This document shows, piece after piece, positions 1 through 7,779 of a stretch of DNA of 64,000 nt (positions within the stretch are counted from its first letter, which is position 1; each line of letters starts with the position of its first letter). The notes under the pieces were generated by a model. It was given only the letters and a program-made list of their open reading frames with translations, did no database searches and was not told the origin of the DNA. Origin of the DNA: Streptomyces sp. HUAS ZL42. GTDB taxonomy: Bacteria; Actinomycetota; Actinomycetes; Streptomycetales; Streptomycetaceae. The stretch lies in NCBI RefSeq assembly GCF_040782645.1, contig NZ_CP160403.1:8343001-8407000 (forward strand), written 5' to 3'. The position numbers and the translations under genes were made by a program.

Positions 1-357
1 CGACTGTGGGCCGTGGTGGACGAAGCCGCGCTGCGGCGTCCGACGGGCGGCGCCGAGGTCATGCGTGCCCAGCTCCGCCACCTCATCGAGGCCGCCGACC
101 GGCCCAACGTCACCCTCCAGGTCCTGCCCTTCCACGTCGGCGGTCACGCGGCGGCGGGCGGCCCCATCACCGTGCTGCGCTTCCCCGTCGCGGACCTGCC
201 CGACGTCGTCTACCTGGAGCAGCTCTCCAGCGCCCTCTACCTCGACAAGGCGGAGGACGTCGACAACTACCTCGCGGTCATGGACAGCCTGAGCATGGTG
301 GCGGCAGCCGGCGCCGAGTCCGTGGCGTTCCTGGAACAGGTCCTCAAGGAGACCTGA
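1..357 (+). CDS. DUF5753-type regulator, C-terminal part (5' cut by window)
   Basis: The reading frame is open from base 1 and ends at a TGA at 355-357, giving the last 118 residues of a protein whose start lies outside the window. The sequence (LWAVVDEAALRRP, then RPNVTLQVLPF and YLEQLSSALYLD) is the typical C-terminal half of Streptomyces XRE regulators with a DUF5753 effector domain, a family whose N-terminal helix-turn-helix would precede the window. These regulators usually sit beside a DUF397 or DUF6879 partner gene; none follows here. The last six codons, stop included, are the first unit of a tandem repeat. Family assignment is firm; the regulated target is unknown. Confidence 0.8.
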   Translation, partial: RLWAVVDEAALRRPTGGAEVMRAQLRHLIEAADRPNVTLQVLPFHVGGHAAAGGPITVLRFPVADLPDVVYLEQLSSALYLDKAEDVDNYLAVMDSLSMVAAAGAESVAFLEQVLKET

Positions 358-408
358 GTCCTCGAGGAGACCTGAGTCCTCGAGGAGACCTGAGTCCTCG
401 AGGAGACG
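340..408 (+). repeat. 18-bp minisatellite containing the stop codon
   Basis: An 18-bp unit of the form GTCCTCRAGGAGACCTGA occurs at 340-357, 358-375 and 376-393, with a partial fourth copy at 394-408. The first copy is the last six codons of the DUF5753 gene (V-L-K-E-T-stop). The later copies read V-L-E-E-T-stop in the same frame. The unit is a multiple of three, so a stop-loss mutation in one copy would extend the protein by only six residues. Confidence 0.9.
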
Positions 409-544
409 ACCCGCCTGCGCGGCACGGCGGCGACCGCGCCCCGGGGAACGCCGTCGCGTCCAGGGGACCGGGTAGGCTTCACGGGCGCGCGCCGCTTCGG
501 TGGGCGCCCGTGAACGCAGGGACGCGAATGGGGAGGAACCGGCG

Positions 545-1189
545 GTGCACGTCCAGGAGTGGCTCGACACGGTGCCCGCGGCCGCCGTCTACGCCGTGGT
601 GGGGCTGGTCATCGGTCTGGAGAGCCTGGGCATCCCGCTGCCCGGCGAGATCATCCTGGTCTCGGCGGCCCTGCTGTCCTCGCAGCACGCCGGCATCGAC
701 CCGTTCGTCCTCGGCCTGTGCGCCACCGTCGGCGCCGTCGTCGGCGATTCCATCGGCTACGCGATCGGCCGCAAGGGCGGGCGGCCGCTGCTCGCCTGGC
801 TCGGCAAGAAGTTCCCCAAGCACTTCAGCGAGGGGCACATCGCGACGGCCGAGAAGTCCTTCGAGAAGTGGGGCATGTGGGCCGTCTTCTTCGGCCGCTT
901 CGTCGCCCTGCTGCGGATCTTCGCGGGACCGCTCGCCGGTGTGCTGCGGATGCCGTACTGGAAGTTCCTCGTGGCCAATGTGCTCGGCGGCATCGTCTGG
1001 GCGGGCGGTACGACGGCGGTCATCTACTACGTGGGTGTCGTCGCGGAGTCGTGGCTGAAGAAGTTCTCGTGGCTCGGGCTGGTGGCGGCGGTGCTGATCG
1101 GGCTCACGTCGATGCTCGTACTCAAGCGCAAGGCCAGGAAGGCGCAGGTCGCACAGCAGGAGGCGGAGCCTGTTCCTGCCGGGGAGTGA
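545..1189 (+). CDS. DedA family membrane protein
   Basis: A 214-residue protein of the DedA/SNARE-associated family, small polytopic membrane proteins linked to envelope homeostasis and lipid-carrier translocation. It shows the conserved start of the fold (GLESLGIPLPGEIIL, residues ~22-36), a GDSIGYAIGRKGG segment, the family's FFGRFVALLRIFAGPLAG motif near residue 120, and a C-terminal hydrophobic helix. I chose the GTG at 545 because GGGGAGG at 530-536 is well placed and the hydrophobic N-terminus follows directly; an in-frame extension to 500 lacks such a site. It stands alone, converging on the next gene. The exact substrate cannot be told from sequence. Confidence 0.85.
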   Translation: MHVQEWLDTVPAAAVYAVVGLVIGLESLGIPLPGEIILVSAALLSSQHAGIDPFVLGLCATVGAVVGDSIGYAIGRKGGRPLLAWLGKKFPKHFSEGHIATAEKSFEKWGMWAVFFGRFVALLRIFAGPLAGVLRMPYWKFLVANVLGGIVWAGGTTAVIYYVGVVAESWLKKFSWLGLVAAVLIGLTSMLVLKRKARKAQVAQQEAEPVPAGE

Positions 1190-1270
1190 GCCGCGCCGCT
1201 TCAGGGGCGCGGGGCGCTGCCATTGTGCGGCTCCGCCGCGTGGGCGCGACCAGCCACCACCGGCCCAGCA
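1188..1270. repeat. Convergent intergenic hairpin / degenerate dispersed repeat
   Basis: Between two converging genes, GAGCCGC at 1188-1194 pairs with GCGGCTC at 1227-1233. The segment around CAGGGGCGCGGGG and GCGCGACCAGCCACCACCGGCCC resembles, from memory, a short intergenic sequence scattered widely in Streptomyces chromosomes. It probably acts as a bidirectional transcription end. There is no T-tract. Confidence 0.35.
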
Positions 1271-1271
1271 G

Positions 1272-1799
1272 TCATTCGTGGATCTCGCGGTGCGCTTTGG
1301 CCAGTTCCGCATACATTGTCCCGTTCAGCGTCACCCCCTGACGCTCCTCCTCCGTCAGCTCCCGCCTGACCTTCGCGGGCACCCCGGCGACGAGTGAACC
1401 CGGCGGCACCTGCATCCCCTGAGGCACAAGAGCCTGCGCGGCGACCAGCGAACCCGCCCCGATCACGGCCCCGTTCAGCACGGTCGCCCCCATCCCGATC
1501 AGGCAGTCGTCCCCGACCGTCGCCCCGTGCACCACCGCGTTGTGGCCGACGGAGACCCGCTCGCCGATGGTGACGGGGAAGCCCGGATCGGCATGCAGGG
1601 TGCAGTTGTCCTGGATGTTGCTCTGCGCCCCGACGGAGATCCGTTCGACGTCGCCGCGCACCACCGCGCCGTACCAGACGCTCGCTCCGGCTTCCAGGGT
1701 CACGTCTCCGATCACGGAGGACGTGGGTGCCACGAACGCCTCCTCGTCCACCTTCGGTTCCCGGCCGCCGATGCCCGTGATCAATGCCTTGTGCGCCAT
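1272..1799 (-). CDS. Gamma-class carbonic anhydrase family protein
   Basis: A 175-residue left-handed beta-helix protein of the gamma-carbonic-anhydrase (YrdA/CaiE-like) family. Hexapeptide repeats run through the middle (VIGDVTLEAGASVWYGAVVRGD, then IGERVSVGHNAVVHGATVGDD). The zinc-ligand histidines expected for the family are visible in CTLHADPG and VGHNAVVHG, so metal binding looks possible. Many members have no proven anhydrase activity. I start at the ATG at 1799 because GGAGGAG lies about 7 bases upstream; a second in-frame ATG at 1805 is possible. It is transcribed alone, back-to-back with an acyltransferase that has the same fold. Confidence 0.85.
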   Translation of the reverse strand: MAHKALITGIGGREPKVDEEAFVAPTSSVIGDVTLEAGASVWYGAVVRGDVERISVGAQSNIQDNCTLHADPGFPVTIGERVSVGHNAVVHGATVGDDCLIGMGATVLNGAVIGAGSLVAAQALVPQGMQVPPGSLVAGVPAKVRRELTEEERQGVTLNGTMYAELAKAHREIHE

Positions 1800-1907
1800 C
1801 GCCATCTCCTCCTCGTCGTCGGCAGCGCCACCGTACGCCACCCGGTGGGGCGAAGATCACAGGGCTCCGAGACCGTGCCCGTACCGCGCGCTGAGTACGG
1901 TGAGCGG

Positions 1908-2738
1908 GTGCCGAAGCGCAAGAACACGTTCTCATCATGGCGGCGGGGCCTCGCGCAGCGCGCCGTCCACGCGGGCTGGGCCTGGTTGCAGCGCACGGGC
2001 TCCGTCACCGCGGAGCACCCCGGGCGCTTCCGTTTCGGCGCGATGGGAACAGGTACCAGGCTGGCCTTCCCGCTCGGCACGGTCTTCAACGAACCCTGGA
2101 TCCATCTCGGCGCCCACTGCATCGTCGGCGAGCAGGTCACGCTGACGGCGGGACTCATGCCCGATCTCGACCTCGGCCCGGAGCCGATCCTGCTGATCGG
2201 GGACGGCGTCGTCCTGGGCCGCGGCAGCCATGTCATCGCCGACACGACGGTCACCATCGGCAGCGACTGCTACTTCGGGCCGTACGTCTATGTCACCTCC
2301 ACCAACCACTCCTACGACGACCCGCACGAGCCGATCGGCAAGCAGTGGCCCCGCATGGAGCCGGTGGAGATCGGGCCCGGGTGCTGGATCGGTACCGGGG
2401 CGGTGATCCTGCCCGGCGCGCGCATCGGGCGGAACGTCGTCGTGGCGGCGGGGGCGGTGGTCCGGGGCAGGGTGCCCGACCACGCCGTGGTGGCGGGGGC
2501 GCCCGCCCGTGTCGTACGCCGCTGGACTCCCGCCGACGGCTGGCAGCCGCCGCTCAGGACCCCCGCCCCGGTGCCGATCCCCGACGGGGTGACCTCCGAG
2601 CAACTGGTGGCGCTGTCGGGGCTGGACGAGGAGACGGCGGCCAGGCTGGCCGCGCTGGACGGCGAGGCCGCCTGCAGCTCGGCCGGGCCGGCCGGGGAGG
2701 CCGAAGGCCGGCTCGCCGGGTTCGAGCCCGAGGTGTGA
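1908..2738 (+). CDS. Left-handed beta-helix acyltransferase
   Basis: A 276-residue protein with hexapeptide-repeat (LbetaH) character from about residue 55 to 205, including GPYVYVTSTNHSYDDP and IGTGAVILPGARIGRNVVVAAGAVV. The asparagine-histidine pair in STNHSY matches the active-site region of maltose/galactoside-type O-acetyltransferases, so acetyl-CoA-dependent O-acetylation of a sugar or polymer is the likely reaction. The C-terminal ~60 residues are proline/alanine rich and not part of the fold. The GTG at 1908 begins a basic N-terminus; upstream codons in this frame are antisense to the neighbouring gene. The substrate is unknown. Confidence 0.75.
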   Translation: MPKRKNTFSSWRRGLAQRAVHAGWAWLQRTGSVTAEHPGRFRFGAMGTGTRLAFPLGTVFNEPWIHLGAHCIVGEQVTLTAGLMPDLDLGPEPILLIGDGVVLGRGSHVIADTTVTIGSDCYFGPYVYVTSTNHSYDDPHEPIGKQWPRMEPVEIGPGCWIGTGAVILPGARIGRNVVVAAGAVVRGRVPDHAVVAGAPARVVRRWTPADGWQPPLRTPAPVPIPDGVTSEQLVALSGLDEETAARLAALDGEAACSSAGPAGEAEGRLAGFEPEV

Positions 2739-2751
2739 GGTCCGAGCCGGC

Positions 2752-3609
2752 TCAGCCCGTCGCCAGCAGCAGTGTGCCCACCAGCGCCAGTCCGGCACCC
2801 GCCGCCTGCACCCCCCGCAGCCGTTCGCTGAGGAAGCCGCGCGCGGCCAGCGCGGTCACCACCGGGTAGAGGGAGGCGAGCACGGCGGCCACCGTGACCG
2901 GGCCGTGCTGGGCGGCGACGGCGTACGTGCCGTTCGCCGCGACGTCGGCGAGGCCCACGAAGGCGAGCGCCGGCAGCGAAGCCCAGGGGAAGCCGCGTTC
3001 GGGCAGGGCGGGGGCGCCCCGCTTCACCGAGACGTACAGCGCGGCACCGCCCGCGAGGACGTTCGTCACGCGCTGTACGAAGAGGGCAAGGAAGAGGCCG
3101 GTGACGGTCATCGACGCCTCGGTGATCAGCGCGAACACCGCGCCGAAGCCGAGCGCCGCGACCAGCGTGAGGAGGATCGCCCGGCGCTGCACCGGGACGC
3201 CCTTCAGCTGCGGACCGCCGGCCAGTACGACACCGCCGATCGCGATCGCGATGCCCGCCGCCTGTATCAGCCCGGGGCGCTCGCCGAGGAAGAGCCCGAC
3301 GGACACGGGCACGGCCACGCTCAGGGTGGCGAGCGGGGAGACGACTCCCATCGGGCCCAGCGCGAGCGCCTTGTAGAAGGAGAACATGGCGATCGGGCCC
3401 ACCAGGCCCGCCGCGAAGGCGAACCAGAGCCGCGGTCCCGCCTCGCTCCAGCCGCCGGTCGCGACCACGATCACGCCGAGGACGGCCGTCGCGATCGCCT
3501 GGGACACGACCACCACGGTCAGTGCCGGGGTGCGTCGCGTGAGCAGCCCGCCGCCGAAGTCGGCCAGTCCCCACAGGACACTGGTGGCCAGGGCGAAGAA
3601 TGCTGTCAC
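2752..3609 (-). CDS. EamA (DMT) family exporter
   Basis: A 285-residue integral membrane protein with two EamA halves, about ten hydrophobic segments and the characteristic small-residue-rich helices (TSVLWGLADFGGG at the N-terminus; FYKALALGPMGVVSPLATLSVAVPV near residue 90; FVGLADVAANGTYAVAAQHGPVTVAAVLASLYPVVT in the second half). Members export amino acids, purines or other metabolites; the substrate cannot be assigned. The GTG start at 3609 fits the first membrane helix. It is divergent from an XRE-cupin regulator across a 130-bp gap holding a repeated 17-bp element, so that regulator probably controls it. Confidence 0.85.
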   Translation of the reverse strand: MTAFFALATSVLWGLADFGGGLLTRRTPALTVVVVSQAIATAVLGVIVVATGGWSEAGPRLWFAFAAGLVGPIAMFSFYKALALGPMGVVSPLATLSVAVPVSVGLFLGERPGLIQAAGIAIAIGGVVLAGGPQLKGVPVQRRAILLTLVAALGFGAVFALITEASMTVTGLFLALFVQRVTNVLAGGAALYVSVKRGAPALPERGFPWASLPALAFVGLADVAANGTYAVAAQHGPVTVAAVLASLYPVVTALAARGFLSERLRGVQAAGAGLALVGTLLLATG

Positions 3610-3621
3610 GGCTCGCCTCGC

Positions 3622-3675
3622 AGTACAGTTCGGTGAACGATTGGGTGCACCACACCGTAGTACAGCCAAGTGAAC
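3622..3675. promoter_or_regulatory. Two 17-bp direct repeats, likely operator
   Basis: AGTACAG-N4-GTGAAC occurs at 3622-3638 and again at 3659-3675, 37 bp apart, in the gap between the EamA exporter and the XRE-cupin regulator. Thirteen fixed positions are identical in both copies. The arrangement suits an operator for the adjacent regulator acting on both divergent promoters. Confidence 0.55.
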
Positions 3676-3739
3676 CCTGTCATTCAGAATATTGCCCTGA
3701 AGAGTCGGCCTGCGGAGTCGGCCGAAGAGTGGACGGAAT

Positions 3740-4312
3740 GTGTCGGACCTCGACCTGCTGACCCAGTCCCTGGCGCGCAACGTCAAGCACTGGCGCGCGG
3801 TGCGCGGCTTCACCCTGGACGTGCTCGCCGCGCGGGCCGGCGTCAGCCGCGGCATGCTCATCCAGATCGAGCAGGCCCGCACCAACCCGAGCCTCGGCAC
3901 GGTCGTCAAGATCGGTGACGCGCTGGGCATCAGCATCACCACTCTGCTCGACTACGAGCAGGGCCCGAAAGTCCGTGTCGTCGCCGCCGAACAGGCCGTA
4001 CGGCTGTGGCACACGGACGCCGGCAGTTACAACCTCCTCCTCGCCGGCACCGAGGCGCCCGGCCCGCTCGAGCTGTGGGAGTGGCGGCTGATGCCGGGCG
4101 AGAACAGCGCCTCCGACCCTCACCCGGCCGGCACGGTCGAGATCGTCCATGTCACCGCGGGGGAGCTGACGCTCACCGTCGACGGTGTGGAGCACCGCGT
4201 CCCGGCGGGCGCGAGCGCCACCTTCGAGGCGAACACCCCGCACACGTACGGCAATGACGGCGACGTGCCGATGGAGATGGTGATGACCGTCTCGGTGCCG
4301 CCCGTGCACTGA
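3740..4312 (+). CDS. XRE family regulator with C-terminal cupin
   Basis: A 190-residue regulator: an N-terminal helix-turn-helix (residues ~10-65, including LAARAGVSRGMLIQIEQARTNPSL) followed by a cupin barrel (residues ~105-185, with the HPAGTVEIVHVTAGELTLTVDG and HTYGNDG strands). In this family the cupin senses a small metabolite and the HTH binds DNA. The start at GTG 3740 is the first in frame before the HTH. It is divergent from the EamA exporter with repeated sites between, so autoregulation plus control of export is the natural reading; this is inference from arrangement. Confidence 0.85.
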   Translation: MSDLDLLTQSLARNVKHWRAVRGFTLDVLAARAGVSRGMLIQIEQARTNPSLGTVVKIGDALGISITTLLDYEQGPKVRVVAAEQAVRLWHTDAGSYNLLLAGTEAPGPLELWEWRLMPGENSASDPHPAGTVEIVHVTAGELTLTVDGVEHRVPAGASATFEANTPHTYGNDGDVPMEMVMTVSVPPVH

Positions 4313-4343
4313 GGCGTTCCCGGCGCCCTGTTAGCGTGCGGCC

Positions 4344-4904
4344 ATGCGCGCACCCATCGGACACTTCGACATCGCCGACCCCGCCCCCGCCTGCCTCGAC
4401 GAGCTGACCGACCCGGTCGCCGACGCCGTACGCCGCTGGTCCGGCAGCGTCCCCGCCGAGCAGATCGTCTACGTCGACACGGACCCGCAGTGGGCCGACA
4501 CCGCGGTCTTCGTGGAGCACTACGGGCAGGAACTGCTCGAGCAGTCGGCGAACTGTGTGGTGGTGGCGGGCAAGCGTGGCGGTGACACGACACTCGCCGC
4601 GTGTGTGGTGCCGTCCACGACCAGGGTCGACGTCAATGGCGTGGTCCGCCGCCAACTCGGCGCCCGCAAGGCCTCGTTCGCGTCGATGGACACGGCCACG
4701 GGGGAGACCGGCATGGAATACGGCGGCATCACCCCGATCGGACTGCCCGAGGGCTGGCCGGTGCTGGTGGACTCGGCCGTCGTGGACCTGCCGTACGTCC
4801 TGGTGGGCAGCGGACGCCGCCGCGGCAAGCTGCTGGTGCCGGGCAAGGCGTTCGCCGAACTGCCGGGCGCGGTCGTGCTGGAGGGGCTGGGCGTCGCCGT
4901 CTGA
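4344..4904 (+). CDS. YbaK/EbsC (prolyl-tRNA editing-like) family protein
   Basis: A 186-residue protein of the YbaK/aminoacyl-tRNA deacylase fold. It shows the conserved core SANCVVVAGKRGGDTTLAACVVPSTTRVDVNGVVRRQLGARKASFA, with the lysine and arginine-lysine pair that line the acyl-tRNA pocket, and the GMEYGGITPIGLP loop near residue 125. Known relatives hydrolyse mischarged aminoacyl-tRNA in trans. It starts at an ATG 31 bases after the XRE-cupin gene and may be cotranscribed with it. The amino acid specificity is unknown. Confidence 0.8.
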   Translation: MRAPIGHFDIADPAPACLDELTDPVADAVRRWSGSVPAEQIVYVDTDPQWADTAVFVEHYGQELLEQSANCVVVAGKRGGDTTLAACVVPSTTRVDVNGVVRRQLGARKASFASMDTATGETGMEYGGITPIGLPEGWPVLVDSAVVDLPYVLVGSGRRRGKLLVPGKAFAELPGAVVLEGLGVAV

Positions 4905-4905
4905 G

Positions 4906-6006
4906 TCATGCCGCCGCGTGGTGGGCCAGTGCCATGTGGGGGTCCGTCTCGCCCGGGACCGGTGCCGGGTCGGCGTGGACGAGGGCGGCGGTGAGCCGCG
5001 GAACGGCGTGCAGCAGGGCGTGTTCGGCGTCCACCGCGATCGCGTGGGCCTGGCGTACCGTCGCCTCTCCGTCCACCACGACGGCCACCTCGGCCCGCAG
5101 CCGGTGCCCGATCCAGCGCAGCCGCAGCTCGCCCACCTCGCGCACGCCCGGGACCTCCCGCAGCGCCCGCTCGGCCCGGTCGACCAGGGCCGGGTCGACG
5201 GCGTCCATCACCCGCCGGAAGACCTCGCGCGCCGCGTCCCGCAGCACCAGCGTGATCGCGGCCGTGATCGCCAGCCCCACGACCGGGTCGGCGAGTTGCC
5301 AGCCGAGGGCCGTACCTCCGGCGCCCACGAGCACGGCCAGTGAGGTGAATCCGTCCGTGCGGGCGTGCAGTCCGTCGGCGATCAGCGCGGCCGATCCGAT
5401 GGCACGGCCGGTGCGGATCCGGTAGCGGGCCACCCACTCGTTGCCCGCGAAGCCGACGAGAGCGGCCACGGCGACGGCCGGGACGTGCTCCACGGGGCGC
5501 GGGTCGAGGAGCCGGTCGACCGCGGTCCACCCGGCGAAGGCCGCCGAGGCGGCGATCGTCAGCACGATCACGAGGCCGGCGAGGTCCTCCGCACGCCCGT
5601 ACCCGTAGGTGAAGCGCCTCGTAGCCGCGCGGCGGCCCAGCACGAAGGCGATTCCGAGCGGCACGGCGGTCAGCGCGTCCGCGGTGTTGTGCACGGTGTC
5701 GCCGAGCAGCGCGACCGATCCGGACACGGCCACCACGAACGCCTGCGCCAGCGCCGTCGCGCCGAGCACCGCCAGCGAGATCCAGAGGGCGCGCATGCCG
5801 CGGGCCGAGGATTCCAGGGCCGAGTCGAGTTTGTCGGCGGTTTCGTGGGAGTGGGGCTTGAGGAGGTGGGCGAGGCGGTGGCGGAACCGGGCGGGGGAGG
5901 GGTCGTGGCGGTGGTGCTCATGGCCGTGGGCGTGGTGGTGCTCATGACCGTGCTCGCGGCCATGGTGGTGCCCGTGGTCATGTGCGTGGTCGTGCCGCTC
6001 GCTCAC
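4906..6006 (-). CDS. Cation diffusion facilitator (zinc/cobalt exporter)
   Basis: A 366-residue CDF transporter. The N-terminus is strongly histidine-rich (HDHAHDHGHHHGREHGHEHH), a likely metal-binding tail. Six membrane helices follow, with the transport-site motifs SVALLGDTVHNTADAL (helix 2, H/D ligands) and LIADGLHARTDGFTSLAV (helix 5, HxxxD). A C-terminal cytoplasmic domain (residues ~285-345) has the ferredoxin-like CDF fold. The GTG start at 6006 is preceded by AAGGGGAT. It is divergent from an ArsR-type repressor with which it shares a 62-bp promoter region, a standard metal-efflux arrangement. Confidence 0.9.
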   Translation of the reverse strand: MSERHDHAHDHGHHHGREHGHEHHHAHGHEHHRHDPSPARFRHRLAHLLKPHSHETADKLDSALESSARGMRALWISLAVLGATALAQAFVVAVSGSVALLGDTVHNTADALTAVPLGIAFVLGRRAATRRFTYGYGRAEDLAGLVIVLTIAASAAFAGWTAVDRLLDPRPVEHVPAVAVAALVGFAGNEWVARYRIRTGRAIGSAALIADGLHARTDGFTSLAVLVGAGGTALGWQLADPVVGLAITAAITLVLRDAAREVFRRVMDAVDPALVDRAERALREVPGVREVGELRLRWIGHRLRAEVAVVVDGEATVRQAHAIAVDAEHALLHAVPRLTAALVHADPAPVPGETDPHMALAHHAAA

Positions 6007-6055
6007 GTCGATCCCCTTCCGGTGCGCGGGAGTGGACGCGCGGACGCCCACGGCC

Positions 6056-6110
6056 CCATTATGTGCGTATGAGCGCACGCATGCACCTTTCACCTGCGCA
6101 TCATGCGCAT
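6056..6110. promoter_or_regulatory. Metal-repressor operator candidates and leaderless start
   Basis: TGCGT-N8-ACGCA (6064-6081) straddles the arsR-type ATG at 6069, and a perfect GCGCAT-C-ATGCGC palindrome follows at 6096-6108. No Shine-Dalgarno sequence precedes 6069, and a CATTAT box at 6058-6063 lies just upstream, so the mRNA may be leaderless. These sites would place repressor binding over the shared promoter. Confidence 0.4.
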
Positions 6111-6428
6111 CCGCGCACTCCCGGCGAGGAGCAGTTCGCGCTCGCCGCCGAACTCCTCGCCCTCCTCGGCGACCGCACCCGCCTCACGCTGCTGCACGCG
6201 CTGACGGCGGGCGAGGCCGACGTCTCGACGCTCACCGAGGCGTGCGGGGCGGCGCGTCCGGCCGTCAGTCAGCACCTGGCGCGGCTGCGGCTCGCGGGTC
6301 TCGTGACCACGCGCAAGGAGGGCCGCCGGGTGATCTACTCGCTGCGCGACGGCCATCTGCGAAGGCTGGTGGACGAAGCGCTGAACGTGGCGGACCACCG
6401 GCTCAGTGACCGGCCCGTGCACGACTGA
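6069..6428 (+). CDS. ArsR/SmtB family metal-sensing repressor
   Basis: A 119-residue winged-helix repressor. The core (ALLGDRTRLTLLHALTAGEADVSTLTEACGAARPAVSQHLARLRLAGLVTTRKEGRRVIYSL) contains the recognition helix PAVSQHLARLRLAGLV and the wing. The N-terminus has a HLSPAHHAHP cluster and the C-terminal helix carries VADHRLSDRPVHD, so histidine/aspartate ligands for zinc-like metals are likely, as in SmtB/CzrA types. It is divergent from the CDF exporter and presumably represses it until metal binds. The ATG at 6069 is the first codon after the inverted repeat. Confidence 0.85.
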   Translation: MSARMHLSPAHHAHPRTPGEEQFALAAELLALLGDRTRLTLLHALTAGEADVSTLTEACGAARPAVSQHLARLRLAGLVTTRKEGRRVIYSLRDGHLRRLVDEALNVADHRLSDRPVHD

Positions 6429-6457
6429 CAGTGAGGATGTGACGTGGTGACGCTGCG

Positions 6458-6474
6458 GATGGGTCTGACCCATC
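6458..6474. repeat. Perfect palindrome after arsR; start of accessory region
   Basis: GATGGGTC-T-GACCCATC is a perfect 8+1+8 inverted repeat 30 bases after the arsR-type stop codon. It may end transcription or be an operator. The rest of the 6429-6691 gap shows no convincing gene; from here to about 15.2 kb gene content changes to accessory and phage-like. Confidence 0.5.
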
Positions 6475-6691
6475 GACTGACTGACGCCTCGACTGTCCTG
6501 TTTGGGATTTGTCGGCCCGCCGGGCGTCACCACGCACGCGGCCGGACGGGCGCTTCACGGGTGGAGCGGCCATGTCTGGAGTATGCCGAGCCGACGATCC
6601 GACCAGGTGGCCGTTTTGTTACCGATAAGCGGCGCGTAAGGGCGAGTTAGGCTGGGCCGGCTTCGTTGTCGACCGTCTTGGGAGTCGCTGA

Positions 6692-7180
6692 CTACGTGCT
6701 CTCGGTCTCAGGATGCGTTCCCTCGCGCCCCCCTGGCCCGCCGACTGCGTTGCCGATGCCCCACGTCCGTAGCCAGTGGCGGATCGTCCAGGGGGTGTCG
6801 AGCAGGTGGAAAAGAGCCACGGTGAGGAAGAAGTGCAGGGCGGCGATGCCTGTCACCACGAGGAGGGCCACCGTTCGCGCGGTACCGCTGAGGGCCAGGG
6901 CGGGAATTCCCCAGGCAAACGCGTAGACCAGGGTCGTCAACACCCAACGGCCGTAAGGTCGAGGGCGCCACATGAACGCCACCCAAAAGGCGTCCTCCAG
7001 CCGCCAGCCACGCTCTTGCGCCGCTCGACGCTCTCGCGCCGCCTGCTGCTCTAGCAGTTGATCGATCCCCGCCGCCCAACTGTTGACCTCGCGTGGTGAG
7101 CGCGGCTGGAAGGCCGGCGCCTGGCGCGTGTACACGGCGAAGACTCGCCGCGCGAGAGAGTTCTCGGACACCGAGCTCAC
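6692..7180 (-). CDS. Hypothetical membrane protein
   Basis: A 162-residue protein I do not recognise. The N-terminal half is soluble and charged (residues 1-70, including AAGIDQLLEQQAARERRAAQERGW), followed by two hydrophobic segments (VLTTLVYAFAWGIPALAL and TVALLVVTGIAALHFFLTVAL). The GTG start at 7180 overlaps the stop of the upstream gene by four bases (GTGA), with GGAGGGA just upstream, so the two are translationally coupled. The pair occurs only at the left edge of the accessory region, and nothing in it points to a function. Confidence 0.55.
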   Translation of the reverse strand: MSSVSENSLARRVFAVYTRQAPAFQPRSPREVNSWAAGIDQLLEQQAARERRAAQERGWRLEDAFWVAFMWRPRPYGRWVLTTLVYAFAWGIPALALSGTARTVALLVVTGIAALHFFLTVALFHLLDTPWTIRHWLRTWGIGNAVGGPGGREGTHPETEST

Positions 7181-7644
7181 ACTCCCTCCTGGCCGCTCGC
7201 ATCTGAGGCAGCAGGCGGCAGTGAGGGCGACTGCTCCTGATTTTGAGCGGCTGCCTGTGCCTGCACGGCGGCGAAGCCTTCCTTCGCCACGCGTCCGATA
7301 AACGGCACGAACAGCGTCACCTTCTCGAACACGTACGGCACGGCTGCGCCGAGAATCACGGCCAGCCACGCGTTCATCGTTTCGCCGTTGGCGGCGGTGA
7401 ACGCCGCGGCGCCGCCAAGGCCCAGTGCGATGCGGAGGCCGGCCGCGATCAGGTAGGCGATGAGTCCTGGCGCACCGTCATCATCCGAACTCTGTTGTGC
7501 GGGCATGGCCTTGGGGTCGCTGAGGCTGTGCGCGCCCACCTTCCACGGCAGCTTGCGCCAGCGTCTTACTGCGATCACGTAGTCGATGGCCTCGATGGCG
7601 AAGCCCCCGAACGCGCCCCAGAGGGCGCCCTCTCGCCAGTCCAT
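7177..7644 (-). CDS. Hypothetical membrane protein
   Basis: A 155-residue protein of unknown function. It opens with a possible re-entrant or amphipathic segment (ALWGAFGGFAIEAIDYVIAV), has two clear hydrophobic stretches in the middle (LIAYLIAAGLRIALGLGGAAAF and WLAVILGAAVPYVFEKV), and ends in a Gln/Ala/Pro-rich tail. It is the first gene of a two-gene unit, coupled by a GTGA overlap to the next membrane protein. This small two-protein membrane cassette could be a phage or plasmid accessory, but no motif identifies it. Confidence 0.5.
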   Translation of the reverse strand: MDWREGALWGAFGGFAIEAIDYVIAVRRWRKLPWKVGAHSLSDPKAMPAQQSSDDDGAPGLIAYLIAAGLRIALGLGGAAAFTAANGETMNAWLAVILGAAVPYVFEKVTLFVPFIGRVAKEGFAAVQAQAAAQNQEQSPSLPPAASDASGQEGV

Positions 7645-7779
7645 CTGCAGAGCGTAGGACTGAACTGGTAGCGCTCACCACCGGTTCGTCACGTTTGCGT
7701 CCCAGACGATGAGTGGTCGTGACTCCGCCAGAACAGCGCCACGACGAGGACGACCCAACTCCCGCTACGCTCCCGCCTC

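Noticed and set aside
340..408. CRISPR-like array
   Set aside because: The units are adjacent without spacers and derive from the gene's own 3' end.
6444..6650. Small 68-codon plus-strand frame after the arsR-type gene
   Set aside because: No ribosome site or domain, and it runs over a perfect palindrome; more likely non-coding.
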